From Rhynchonema sp. JSB1_4 (taxonomy: Eukaryota; Nematoda; Chromadorea; Monhysterida; Xyalidae): a stretch of 57,848 bases of DNA. Below are positions 12,301 through 23,000 of the stretch, piece after piece. Each line of letters opens with the position of its first letter. The stretch's first letter is position 1. Under the pieces are notes generated by a model. The model searched no databases. It saw only the letters and a list, made by a program, of their open reading frames with translations, and was not told where the DNA came from. The stretch covers positions 1-57,848 of the forward strand of contig JASAMV010005401.1 of the NCBI GenBank assembly GCA_030248065.1. Direction: 5' to 3'. Position numbers and translations under genes: made by a program.

Positions 12301-14405
12301 TGTGAAGCTATATGACTATATATTCCGAAGTAAAACTGAACGCCAGATTCTGATGGAACTTCGATAGCGTTGTTGTCAACAAGTTATAGTGGGTACTGTG
12401 TATGCTTGTGGGTTTGTCACAGACCCAATCAACCTTGTGAAATGATTGTCGTCATTTTTGCATGATCACGTACAGCGCCGCCCAACACCATGTGCCCACA
12501 CCTGCCTCCTTTGCATAAGGCGGTACACATCGCTCTCAATGAAACCTTGCGCGGCACTGCAAGGTGCAAGGTATGAAGGTCTCTGTACAAACCATGCCAA
12601 GGGCACCTGTCGGTTCGTAAGGTCGACGCATAAGCAACACAATCTCGTTACCTAAACACACGAAGGTACATTATGTAACGGTTGCAGAATTATCACGTAT
12701 ACACAAAAAAGTGTCCGAATGAAAAAAGTATGGGTAATTTTCGCACATTGATGGGAAAAAGCAAACAGTTGGCACACGCACGCAGAGGAACATGTACCAT
12801 ATGCATTATTAGTTTGTTAGTCAATTAGCCTACTTATGCAGACGTGCATGATCACTGGCGATCTATTCAGACATCGATATTGTCGCAGCTGGCATGGGCG
12901 CGTGCACTTTTGAGTGACTTTGAAGCGTGGTTGACGACCTTATACCACTGAAACGGCGGCAAAATCCGGAACCCTGAACCACAAACCATCTTGCGCACAA
13001 TAAACTACTTCTCCAGTTAAATTAGTAAGGCTAACGACAAGTTAAAATACTGTCTGTTGTTTTGTTTCTATTTCTGGAAGGAATACGCAGGCACGAGGAT
13101 GGGGCAGACATTTCCTCGAAATATGGTACCCTTTTTTCTCAAACTCACTGTTTATTTTTCGACTCAACTTTGACTTTTGCTTTTGTGTTTTGCGCACCTG
13201 ATGCTTTCTGACCGCTATTGCGCGTGTCTTACTCTGCTAAATTGTGCATTTGATGCGAAATGTGCAAAAAGTATAAATGGTCTCAGTCATTGTGTCCCTC
13301 CACTGAATTATGTTTCGATTAGCAAAGTAGTCAGCGCGCAAAACACAGAAATTGAGCGGCGCATGCAGCATACAGGATTTTTGGCAATCTTGCCGGCGGA
13401 TAGTGCCAGTCATCGAGTAGCGCAGGTCAATTATGTGCACCGAATCATGCGACACCCGCGTGCAGTTTTGGTATGTGTGCCCACACATTGTGGACCAAGG
13501 AATAAATGAGGATTCAGCACGGTTAGACTTAGAACAGAACAGAGACTTGTGGGTTTCAGGTTGCCAATCGCGTTACGGCTGTACATACTTGGTAGTCCGC
13601 AGAGAAACTGTTTGCTGCTGCACGTATGTACCACGTCCTTGATAAACATTCATCATGAGCAAGGAGGATGGGGACATTTGATCTGTTCGGTCTGGCTTTG
13701 TCCCGTTGAATGAATGGCTTCCCGCATCAATGGATAAACTTACGCAGTATCAAAACGAAAGGAATGAGTCTGCATACATTGTATATTGCATGTGTTACTC
13801 ATGTCAGGTTCGTCAATTCAATCCATGTTCAACCCGAGTGCATACCTGTTCACTTTGGCCATGACCAGCCATCGTTTGTGTTGACTGCATTCATATGTGT
13901 AGTAGCGATTGGCTGTTGTATTCCATGGGTGTTTGTTGTATTGCTCGGTGACCTTGCGAGCGAGTGGTTTGGCACAATCGTACATGCGTGTGCCTGCATC
14001 GGTCGATGTTGGCACCGACAATTCCGAGCCGCCGCACGCACTTTGATTCAGATTGACAAATTCGATTGCTCTAAACGGCTGACTGCCCTGTGTGCTCCAC
14101 TGGCGCACGAGTTCGAGCGACTGGCTCTTGTAGTGCAGTGGCGCGTCGACGCTCAGTCCAACACAGATGTTGCGTGTGTGTATGAAGCCGTGTTCGCCAA
14201 TTCGCTGTTCGACCGATCGATCGATCAATTGCACAAGTATGTGTTCGATTGGTGTCAGATTACAGGTCTGATCGGCTCCAGCCCTTTCCAACGTCTTGCT
14301 GTCGTCGATCGCATGATCGATTCGGAACGAAGGGAATCGCGATCGCAGAAGCGGACGCACTAGTTGTGTCTGTGACGAAGACACACTCGCGCACAGCACA
14401 ATCGA
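3319..14405 (-). CDS. GPR158/179-like class C orphan GPCR with Cache-type ectodomain (5' end missing)
   Basis: Seven-helix receptor of the GPR158/GPR179 group (human GPR158 is reported as a metabotropic glycine receptor). Exons, high to low: 13846-14405, 8261-8390, 7654-7905, 7370-7441, 7191-7303, 6681-6928, 6143-6275, 5589-5694, 5314-5499, 4082-4272, 3319-3643; phases fit and give 771 residues. Exons 1-2 form a Cys-rich, N-glycosylated (NLT, NQS, NTT, NKT, NET) Cache-like domain ending in FSQIDLQQC. Exon 3 has an EGF-like GGYKCCC stretch and TM1. TM3 contains WARELGFAIFYGAIVLK; TM7 ends in VTVNIIVITLPK. The tail has EMNPEDIR-AELKRIYTQL, a predicted helix or coiled coil, then NPHISKRKGG, a family hallmark. 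The last exon is Ser/Asp-rich (CRSDDDDTPS). The signal peptide exon is not securely found. A 5.5 kb intron splits the ectodomain. The family call is firm; the ligand is unknown. Confidence 0.88.
4413..4686. mobile_element. Harbinger/Tourist-like foldback MITE with nested palindromes
   Basis: Arms of about 80 bp at the two ends are inverted copies with only one or two mismatches, starting GGCTGTGAGCAGATAAACGC. Each arm is itself palindromic: GTGAGCAGATAAACGCGGAATG reappears inverted within the same arm. Both sides are flanked by TTA (4410-4412 and 4687-4689), the target duplication typical of PIF/Harbinger and Tourist elements. No coding capacity. It lies in the GPCR intron between the two tail exons (4273-5313). 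Confidence 0.75.
4762..4983. mobile_element. Second foldback element in the same GPCR intron
   Basis: The ends GGGTG..ATTTTCGAAACGG..GGTCAGTTGGG and their complement form imperfect inverted repeats of about 38 bp. An inner pair around AGCTCGGTCG / CGACCGAGCT and CTCGGTGTAAAC / GTTTACACCGAG extends the fold. Only 75 bp separate it from the preceding element. No clean target duplication seen and no coding capacity. Confidence 0.6.
9420..9960. repeat. CA-rich microsatellites and TACATGTA palindromes
   Basis: Short (CA)n tracts at about 9433-9444, 9680-9693 and 9939-9952, with a self-complementary GTACATGTACATGTAC at about 9476-9490. Similar TACATGTAC words recur through the intergenic DNA of the window (for example 10630 and 14840). 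Confidence 0.6.
11614..12117. mobile_element. Foldback/MITE-like element in the large GPCR intron
   Basis: Left blocks ATATAAGTTGGTCTCA (11631-11646) and GGTACCTGATTCCTGCACC (about 11679-11697) reappear inverted on the right, as GGTGCAGGAATCAGGTACC (12042-12060) and TGAGACCAACTTATAT (12092-12107). The interior is AT-rich and non-coding. Exact outer ends are uncertain and no target duplication was identified. Confidence 0.55.
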
Positions 14406-14693
14406 CTGCAATTGCGTGAACTTGGCTCACCCTTACCGCGCTAATTATAAACAGTTGTCATAATACCGTACTTGTGAACAGTTGTCGTCATATACTTGTG
14501 AATAAACAGGTGAAATTTTTCACTCAGTCATGTTTCATTCTAAAATATCACTAGCACCGAACTGATATATACTTATAAGCGCGTTGTATTTAAAGATTCG
14601 TGATCATGACAGGTTGAGGGAAGAAGTCAGTCCAACAGAAAGGCTTCCGTGTTCGCGCCCACATGTGTGTGTCAAACTTTATAAGGTGAGTAC

Positions 14694-14751
14694 CTGAATC
14701 AGACCAAACGACTTGCTGCGTGGAAGCCTTGTCGGTAGCAACAATACCAAC
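14694..14751 (-). other. Candidate upstream coding exon of the GPCR gene
   Basis: 58-nt stretch between a TTTCAG acceptor and a gtactc donor. Read with one leading base it gives LVLLLPTRLPRSKSFGLIQ and ends in phase 0, which fits the first modelled GPCR exon. The hydrophobic start resembles part of a signal peptide. No ATG exon completing it was found, and other phases also read open, so this is tentative. Confidence 0.3.
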
Positions 14752-14759
14752 CTGAAATA

Positions 14760-16700
14760 TCAGGGACCAAGCCATGCCAACGGTGGTCATCGTCAGTCAA
14801 CGATTCGAGCAGTCAGTGATGTCGGTGTCAGTCATTGCTCGTACATGTACAATGTCCTCCATACACGAAGACTATAGTGGCGCAGTAACGGCAACAGGCG
14901 TGCGTGTATGTACGTGCGCCCGCGAGTGTGAGCGATGGTGCCCGTGTGTGTGTGTGTCGTCTTTTATATGTGTGAAAGCGCGTATAATCCAGTTTATGTA
15001 AGCCAGTGTACTAGTTGCTTGCTGCTGTATGCCGCTGCGTCTGAGAGACAGTGGAGTGGGGGACATCGCGTACGGACGACATATGCTCGCCGACACGCAG
15101 AGAATAAACCAAAGACACAAGGAGCAGGCAGCAGCTCGCTTTATATCGATCGTGCTGTTGGTATGCGCTTGTTGCGTTGCGTGTGCGACTCAGCTACATG
15201 CACATGTCTGCACTCCTTACACATAAGACGTCAATCTGACCGTGCGGTTGTGATAAAGAGCAACAATAACAACAGCGACGTAACGAGATCGGTTATGTCG
15301 GTCACGCAAAAAAACAGCGCGCTCCACTCCTCATATTGCACATTCGTCGCTTGAATGTGTCAAGTGAAGTGAAAGATTGAACACATGCACAAGCTGCTGC
15401 GCCTGCCTGGTGTTGGCCACAATTGAGTGTTCCTGTACCTTACGTACGCTCAATTTCACGCCCAAGTTTTCTTTGGAGGCTGTCTTCGAGGCGGCCGCCT
15501 GTCTGCATTACCCAGGACAGTGCCAAAGAGCAGGGGAGTGAGACGGTGATATCATGATGTCTCTATCGCCGTCATTAGCTGTTGCGTTTTACATGCAAGT
15601 ACCAGCCATATTCATGTTTGGTTGCAACTTACGGGTCCATGTCCTGTCCATGTACATTATACTGTATGTATACGCTATCACGCTTTCTTGCGAAAATAAC
15701 GCCCACCACGAGTGTGCTCATATTTTTCCCGCCACCGCATGGACGCAACATACCACGGAAGACACATACGTAAATAATTTTATCTCAGCAGCTTTTATCA
15801 CATTTTAGGTAAGGTGTGGTGGGTAGGTAATAGACAGACTTTTGGTGAACTGATGTCAATACATAAGTTTCCTGCGTGACAGGAAAACAGCAAAATAGAC
15901 TAGGTGCATTTTATGAACTTACGCAGTATCACTGGGTATCGTACAAAGATAAAAATTAATCAGAAATTGAAACAACTATACAAATCGACATGTACATAGT
16001 TACACTTATAAAGGACGCGTGATGCTCTTGACCGACACGCTGGACCGGACACATTTTCGAAAAGTTTCGAAATACGTTCCTCCACTCAGATTCGTGTTGT
16101 TTCAAGTTGGGGTGTATCCGAGTGGCACGGAACGAGTGAATCATCAGGTTAGCGATAAAGTTATTGAATGTCTACCATCTGTCCAACAATCTCAAAACAC
16201 TATCTCCGTCCATCATTCTCAAAACTTGTTTTGGTGAAAACTCTTGGAGACAGTTGGCCTACATGGCGACGGTGTGGACTGGGTATAAACTTTTGAGGCG
16301 CCATCTCCGTCGACCATTCGCAAAAGTTATCGAATGTGCATTATCTCTGTCCAATTCAAACTCCACCATTATCGAAACAGTTGCTGAATGTCCACCATCC
16401 CTGTCCAGTACGATAATGTGCATTAAATCTTGAATTTCCAACTTTGACCCACTCCCTCCGCTTGACAATTTTTTAATTTCTTTTTCAAATTACCGCCCTT
16501 GAAATTTCAGGGAAATCCTGTGTCGGTCATGTGTCTTTGTGTCCGTCAACAGCATCGTCCTCAAGGACAAGCCATACAAAGTGTCCATGTGGGTTAGTTT
16601 TCCGCGCTGCAATTTCACACACACCACAAAGACTTTCAAGACAATCGACTTGGAATGCGAACAGGGGCTCATTTGCTCTCGTTTGCCGGAATCAAGAGGT
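14760..16700. other. Gene-free stretch between the GPCR and GluCl genes
   Basis: Contains a (GT)n tract near 14944-14955, TACATGTACA at about 14840, and loosely repeated units around 16160-16430 (variants of a TCTCAAAAC/TTATCGAATG-type sequence with ATCTCCGTCCA). No open frame resembles a known protein. The GPCR promoter and first exon(s) and the GluCl 3'UTR should fall here. Confidence 0.45.
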
Positions 16701-16703
16701 ACA

Positions 16704-17024
16704 TCACCCAGTATATACCTGAAATGCGAGCATGTGACTTCTGCTTCTCAAAATTAGGCATGGGCAGAAAAAATACAGCTTAATTAAAATAACAATCCGA
16801 TTTTCCTGCAAAAAGGCAGACCAACAATTGAAGAAGAAGAAGACGAGCGGGAAGACGATTCGCGAGAAGACATCGATGCGTTTGGATCGTTCCTTGTATT
16901 TGGTGAACAATCGCCAGAACGCACCACACGTGATCCGACGACGACCTCCCCGACCCAAACGTGACCGCGTGCCTCGCATCACCGAATGACCGCTCAGGTC
17001 CATGCCCGTTGGCAACATTGGACG
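16704..17024 (-). other. GluCl terminal exon M4-a (divergent)
   Basis: Acceptor TTGCAG, phase 0, directly compatible with the end of cassette 2. It encodes an Arg-rich loop, then [16 protein letters not shown] and a helix [12 protein letters not shown]. The usual short YWxxY ending is lacking, and the frame instead runs about 45 residues further, through a second hydrophobic patch ([14 protein letters not shown]). Either a real, odd C-terminus or a further splice within this exon that I cannot see. Confidence 0.7.
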
Positions 17025-20000
17025 CTGCAAGTGCGGGCGTTAATCGATTAATCACGGGACACATTGGATTTTGACGATGTTTGTTGCGCTGTTTTGCTTG
17101 AAGGGTGGTGTTGCTCTTCTTGCAGACAGCACAGTGACGCCCACGTGGTCTACTGGGGCTCATCACATATGATCAGAAGAGCTACGCATGTATACTACAG
17201 CACTGAAAGCAACAGATGGGCTCCACTTGTAAAGGCTCTGAATCAAAAAAGCTTGCATAATGCAACTCAAGACGATTATTATGCAACTTTTATAACAATG
17301 CTGCATATCCTACGGTATTGTTTTCTTCAACAGGGTAAAGATAATCGATGCTTGTATGCACAGCATCGTAATCAGCTTCAAACTGAAAGTAACTCAGACT
17401 GAAACTCGATTGCTGTTGACTGGTTTGACTGACTGACTGTCATGCCCCCTTGACACGAGCGCATAAGTAATAGGTCTGAATAAAGGGGTACCTGGGCAAA
17501 CAGTAACTTTTATCCAGTGCTTGTTCCAAGCCTCGTTTTTATCCAGCGCTTATTAAAAATTCGGCACCTGTTAAAACAATCATATCAGTCAAAGCAATAG
17601 AACCGCTCATAGCGTGCGAAAATTGTGATTTTTGTTGCGCTCGGAACTACATAGTGGCAGGCCAATGAAAATGCGCGTATTTGACGAGCGAAGCGCGCGA
17701 TTTTTTCAAATTTGAAGTGTTCGAGAGTGAAAATCTTTTCATTTAGGGTTTTTTCCTTTTTGTGATTTTTCGGAAGGGGCAGGCACTCCGTGAGCGGCTG
17801 AGGGGCTACATGTATCTCAGGTCTGTCCTACGCCACTCTGCTACTCCTATACGCCGCCCGTTGAAGAAATACTGTACGTATGTACATAGGCACAATGTCG
17901 AGCAAGCTAGATAAGATGGTGAGTATCGCCTTTCAGAGAGGGAAAGTGAGCATATACAGACTGCGGTTACAACGTCGAGCGACTGAAACATTACCGGCGC
18001 TGTATAGTCCATCCAGGCGTTCCAGGTGAGCGAATTATGTTGGAATGGTGGCTTGAGCAATGTGATTATTGGAATAAATAAAAGTAGGTATGTATTCGTT
18101 TTGCAAAAAGGCACCGAAAACAAGACCTACCATCTGAATGTTGTTGACATCGAAAGGGTCGTGTGCAGGGCCTTGACTGTTGACCGATGTGTGCATCTGC
18201 TGCGCCTCTTGTTCGCATTCAGGACAGCCACCGATGTAGGTGCTCGTCTGTTGTTCATTGATTGACATCGACATCAGCTGTGGTGTCATACTTGTGCCAC
18301 CGGGCGTGGTCGTCGCCGACGCTGATCGTTTCACCAATGACGGTGTTGCTGATGTTTCATTTGTGAATGTGACCAATGGCTGTCGACCACCACCACCGCC
18401 CGGTGTATCGAACGCAACGTTGTTGGTCGTCGCACTGCCACTTGGCGGTGGGGGCATCGGCTTGATTTCGTTCACCGGCACGCCACTGATCGCCTGAATC
18501 GGTGTCGTGTTCAACATGGCGCCGAGACCGGTCTTTGGCGGACTGGTGCCCATTGTCGTAGGTGCACCGCCACCGCCCGTCGTCGTGACGCTCTTCTTTT
18601 TCGCCAACGCTTCTTTCGCCATGAATTCGATTCGCCCGGCGTAGTTGACGATTGCGTACTCAAGCAGCGCACCGAAGATGAACGCTAGACAGACGCCGAT
18701 CCACACATCCACCGCCTTCGTGTAGGACACCGGTGGTAGTTTGGCGTTGATGCCTGATGCCTGATTGGACAAGGTGGTTGACGATGACATATAATGTTTC
18801 ACAAGGATAGCAAAGAGCACCAACCTGTGTGGTCATTGTGAGCAGTGTGGTGACGCCGAGACTGACGCGTGCGGGCACGGCATCTTTGTCCAGCCAGAAA
18901 CTCACCCAAGACACCACCACCAACATGAACGACGGAATGTACAGTTGGATGAGATAGTAGGAGTATTCGCGTTGCAGCAGCAGCATCACGCGTGCACAGC
19001 TGTATTCACCTGTGCGTGCGGGAACTGGGTGCAAAATGTGCGTGGTAAAGTTAATGGTTGTGAAAGAGTGCAAAAGGTGTCAAAGTATAAAAAGACCACA
19101 CTAAAATATATACGAAATGCTTAATGACATTTGCAACTGAAGTCAACTGATGACAAAAGTCGACGCTGGAATCGAAACTCAGAACTACAGGTCGATATCA
19201 AACTTGGTGATCGGATTGGATCGGTCTGCCTGGTCACATCAATCACACCACTGTGATCGGACCATGTAGTCACATCACATCAATGTGATCGGATCGTCGT
19301 GATGTGGCTAGGTAGGACGATTCTATCACCAAGTTTGATATCAACTAGAAAGAATAAATGTGCTGTGCGTGTTTAATTTTCTTGCTGACGCTGTCAGAAG
19401 GGCTTCATGACGGTGATGGCAGTGGCTACTGAGCATGCAACCAGGGACACTGCAGACATGCAAGGCTGAACAGACGAACAACGTCAAGAGTAGTTAGCTC
19501 TGTCTTTTTTTCAAAATCTGCACAGTATAAGTACAATAAAATAAAATTAATGCTCTGTATCAAAAGGACCTGTTAACCACCAAAGACAAGAGTATACGAT
19601 GGACATTTATTTGAGTAGAATATAATGGCTAGACGGCTTAGAAAATTACCAGCAGAAAGCAAAACGAAATAAAGTTTTGAAATTTTGTTTGCGTAACACA
19701 AGTTCTAGAAATCATAATAAACAATCCAGTAGATGAAGTTGAACACGAGAAAGCCAGCGGGGAACATGAGTCGTGAAATGACATCGATGCGCTTCGCGCG
19801 CTCCTGATAGTGATGATAGAAGGCATCCACCCAGCGACTCAGCGTCCCACCGAGTTTTAATCCGAAAAAGTGTCGTTTTGATCGACCGATAACGTGAGGG
19901 GGTGGTGGCCGAACAGGGGTCAGGCCGGGCACCATCGGGCTGTTGGCCTGCGGGCTCGGCGATACCTGACCCAACAGGGACATGGTCTGTTGTGGTTGGT

Positions 20001-23000
20001 GTGTGCCGAAACTGGAGAATGCAGTGGGACACGACATCCGACCCATCGAGTGGGTCTGTCGATGATACGTGGGTGGTGTGTACTCGTACTGCCCACTCCC
20101 ACTGTTGGTACCCGCCAAACGTCTACTGCTGCTACTCATCATTGGGGGTTGAAGTGCTGGATGATAGTATGAAACATCAGCTGGATAGGACGGAGATGGG
20201 GGCACAAATGCGTTGGGACGATGGCAGGACGAAGTGGATGTCGATAAGTCGCTGACTGGCTGCAACACAATGTTGGACTGTGGTGTCGCGCGATCGTGCA
20301 ATAAAACGTGCATGCACCCGACCGTGGAATGGACATTCGGTATACCTATGTATTTGGTGCCGGTACTGTACAAATGTTGATATTGGACATGTTCGCATAA
20401 CAGGCAGGCGTAAAACACAATTATACTGTGGATACTTGCGGATACAAATATGGTACCTAAATGAAACAAACATTAAACGTGTTCCAAACAGATGCACAGA
20501 TAGTGAGTCTACAACGCTTAATCGTGACCGGTGACCAGGTACATGACCCAATAGATGAGATTGAAGATAAAGAATCCGGCGGGAAACGTGACGCGAGCGA
20601 TCACGTCAATGCGTTTAGCTCGTTCGTTGTATTTCTTGAAGCACAACAGTCTGATGAATCGGGTCCACAATCCGGCCCGGGGTGGGGGTTTGATCCCGCT
20701 GGCTGCCTGGTGATATGACATGTGTGCTGGAACATCAGGTGGCACGTGTGAAGACTGTGCGTGTTGTTGTTGCTGCTGTATACCCCTGTGATGTAAGGTC
20801 GATGTCCCTATCCCTCCCATAGAAGGGGCTGGTGCACCGTGCCTGGACACAACAGGGGGCATCAACGCCGGGTGGTTGTAAGGTGATGATTGCTGTTGTT
20901 GCGTTGACCAAGATGCATTCGAGGTCAGTGCCTGCGTCGGAGTGGTGCTGCTCTAAAATGGGAACATGCGACATTGGACAGTGAAACTTGGCTCGTTAGC
21001 TCATGCCCATGCCATGCAACGGTGGACTGGGATTGCATTTGAACCATAGTGCCTACACATAAGGTAGTGCATGCTTACACTTGGGGTGGCTTGCAAAATT
21101 TACAAAGCTTGCGAGGGTTACAGTGAAACATGCAATATTTTTTAACTGCAGCACATCTATAGTTAAACTGGTGCATTGCACAATGTGGCAATGTACACAA
21201 AGCCGTTTGATCGACACACCATGGCGTACGAGTTGACGGCGACATACGAGCCGGTCGGGTCCATTTTGGCAGCAGCCGGTGTCATGCTGGTCAGTTGGAT
21301 CAGCTGCTCATTCATTGGGTCCGGGGGCATTCCCCTAGCTCGCACTCCGGTCGCTGATTGGTTCATATTGTTGTTGTTGTTATTGGCTGTGGCGAGTGTG
21401 GTCGAGAATCGTGGCCCATTATTGGCAGACGCGGTGCCACCACGCTGTACAGACACGCGACCCCTTGACTCAATCATCATATCCTTGCGTGCTGCGTAGT
21501 TGACCAATGCGAACTCGAGTAGTGCACCGAAGATGAACGCTAGACAGACACCGATCCAAACATCGATCGCTTTCGTGTACGACACCGGTGGCAGTTTGGC
21601 GTTGATGCCCGACGATTGCGTGGTCATCGTCAGCAGTGTCGTCACACCTATGGATTACGGTAAAGTGGGTTACAGTATACATCAGTTGACAGCTACATAG
21701 CTGTAGCAGCAAAGATGGGCTAGTGGCTTACCGAGAGTGACCCTGGCCGGTACGGAGTCCTTGTCGAGCCAGAAACTGACCCAACTAACAATGACCAACA
21801 TGAACGACGGAATGTACAACTGCAGCAAGTAGTAGCTGAACTCACGACGTAGCACCAACTTTGTGCGCAGACAACTGTACTCGCCTGAAACATCACACAC
21901 GCACGATAACGTCGGGCTGGGGTTAGGGGGCAGCGTTAGGATGATAGGACACAACGACTATAGGCTGCGGTTAGGCAACACCGATTGTAGACAGTATTAG
22001 ACACTGCACGCGGCTGGGCACGTTGACGCGCAACACGGTGGTTGAGCACAATTTGGAATTCGACAATACGCTTTTATGAAACAGCCATGCTAAAATTGTG
22101 CGCAATCACCGGTTTCTGGTTATGCTGGTTTTGCCACAATACACGCAGCACCCTGCGCAGAGCACATGCAATACTCATATATTCTGCCTTCTGTTTTGAT
22201 GTTTCATGGTTCTGTATAGATTGTATTTGATTTGTATGAAATTGACGATATTCTGTTAATTGAGAATTAATTGACATTACAATCATACCTGTGTTCGTTT
22301 TGCTCGTACAGTAATCGGTCTCGACTGACTGCAGAGCAAAACTGGGCAGACTTTGTTCCAGACCCTTCTTCAGCTGAATTGGTGTGCCGTTCTTCCATTG
22401 ATATTTGATATCATCCGTTGTGTACGCGTCTGAAACATTCACTTTTTGTTCTTTTACTTTCTACTGTCAAGAAATTTGCAATTCCTCTTGTAAAGGTAGG
22501 TATGTTTAGCCAGGTAATGTGACTGAAACTCCCGTTGGCTGATAAGCACAGCATGTCAACAACAAACAGCACGATAAAGTGACAGACAACAACAGCACTG
22601 AAACGTCACACAGAAAACAAATTCTGGAATTGCTGGAAAAGTTGTGCACACTTGATTATGTAATTTTTGTAAATCTGAGAATCGCACCAAACTCACAACT
22701 TGCAAGATCGATCAAACAGTTCTGATGGTCGAGTGGATAAAACTCCAGGGACATTGGGCACGATAACACCAGTGACAACCTGTGAATGTGGGTAACGACA
22801 TTCGGCACACGCGGGACAACATGTCTCATTGTACATACATGTACACAGCATTCAATCTGGGTGTTAATTGACAAGGTGACATTGATTATACTCGGCCAAT
22901 GTTCTCTTTCATGGCCGTTGATCCGTTATAAGCTTCGAGGCTCGACGACGAGCAAAACAGATAGTACAGCGTAAGCCTATGTCTAGACCAAAGCCAGGCA

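Larger units (their letters stand above)
8391..13845 (-). other. 5.5 kb intron within the GPCR ectodomain
   Basis: Donor AACAG|gtatgc at its 5' end and acceptor GTTTTCAG at its 3' end. The exon phases on both sides agree (AG plus C). It holds CA/GT microsatellites, TACATGTA palindromes and the foldback element at 11.6-12.1 kb. No open frame inside shows family similarity. Confidence 0.6.

Noticed and set aside
13710..14363. 217-codon + strand open frame
   Set aside because: It lies antisense to the GPCR ectodomain exon, whose minus-strand reading has glycosylation sites and phase-matched splicing; the + frame is a shadow.
17960..18003. Possible small GluCl exon following the TTTCAG at about 18000 (minus strand)
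   Set aside because: Cassette 2 joins M4-a directly in phase 0, and the stretch has no convincing donor or channel similarity.
16704..19073. Cassette 2 as an independent second GluCl gene or a pseudogene
   Set aside because: No ligand-binding exons or start codon precede it, while its acceptor phase matches the shared exon exactly and its frames are intact over 1.1 kb of coding sequence.
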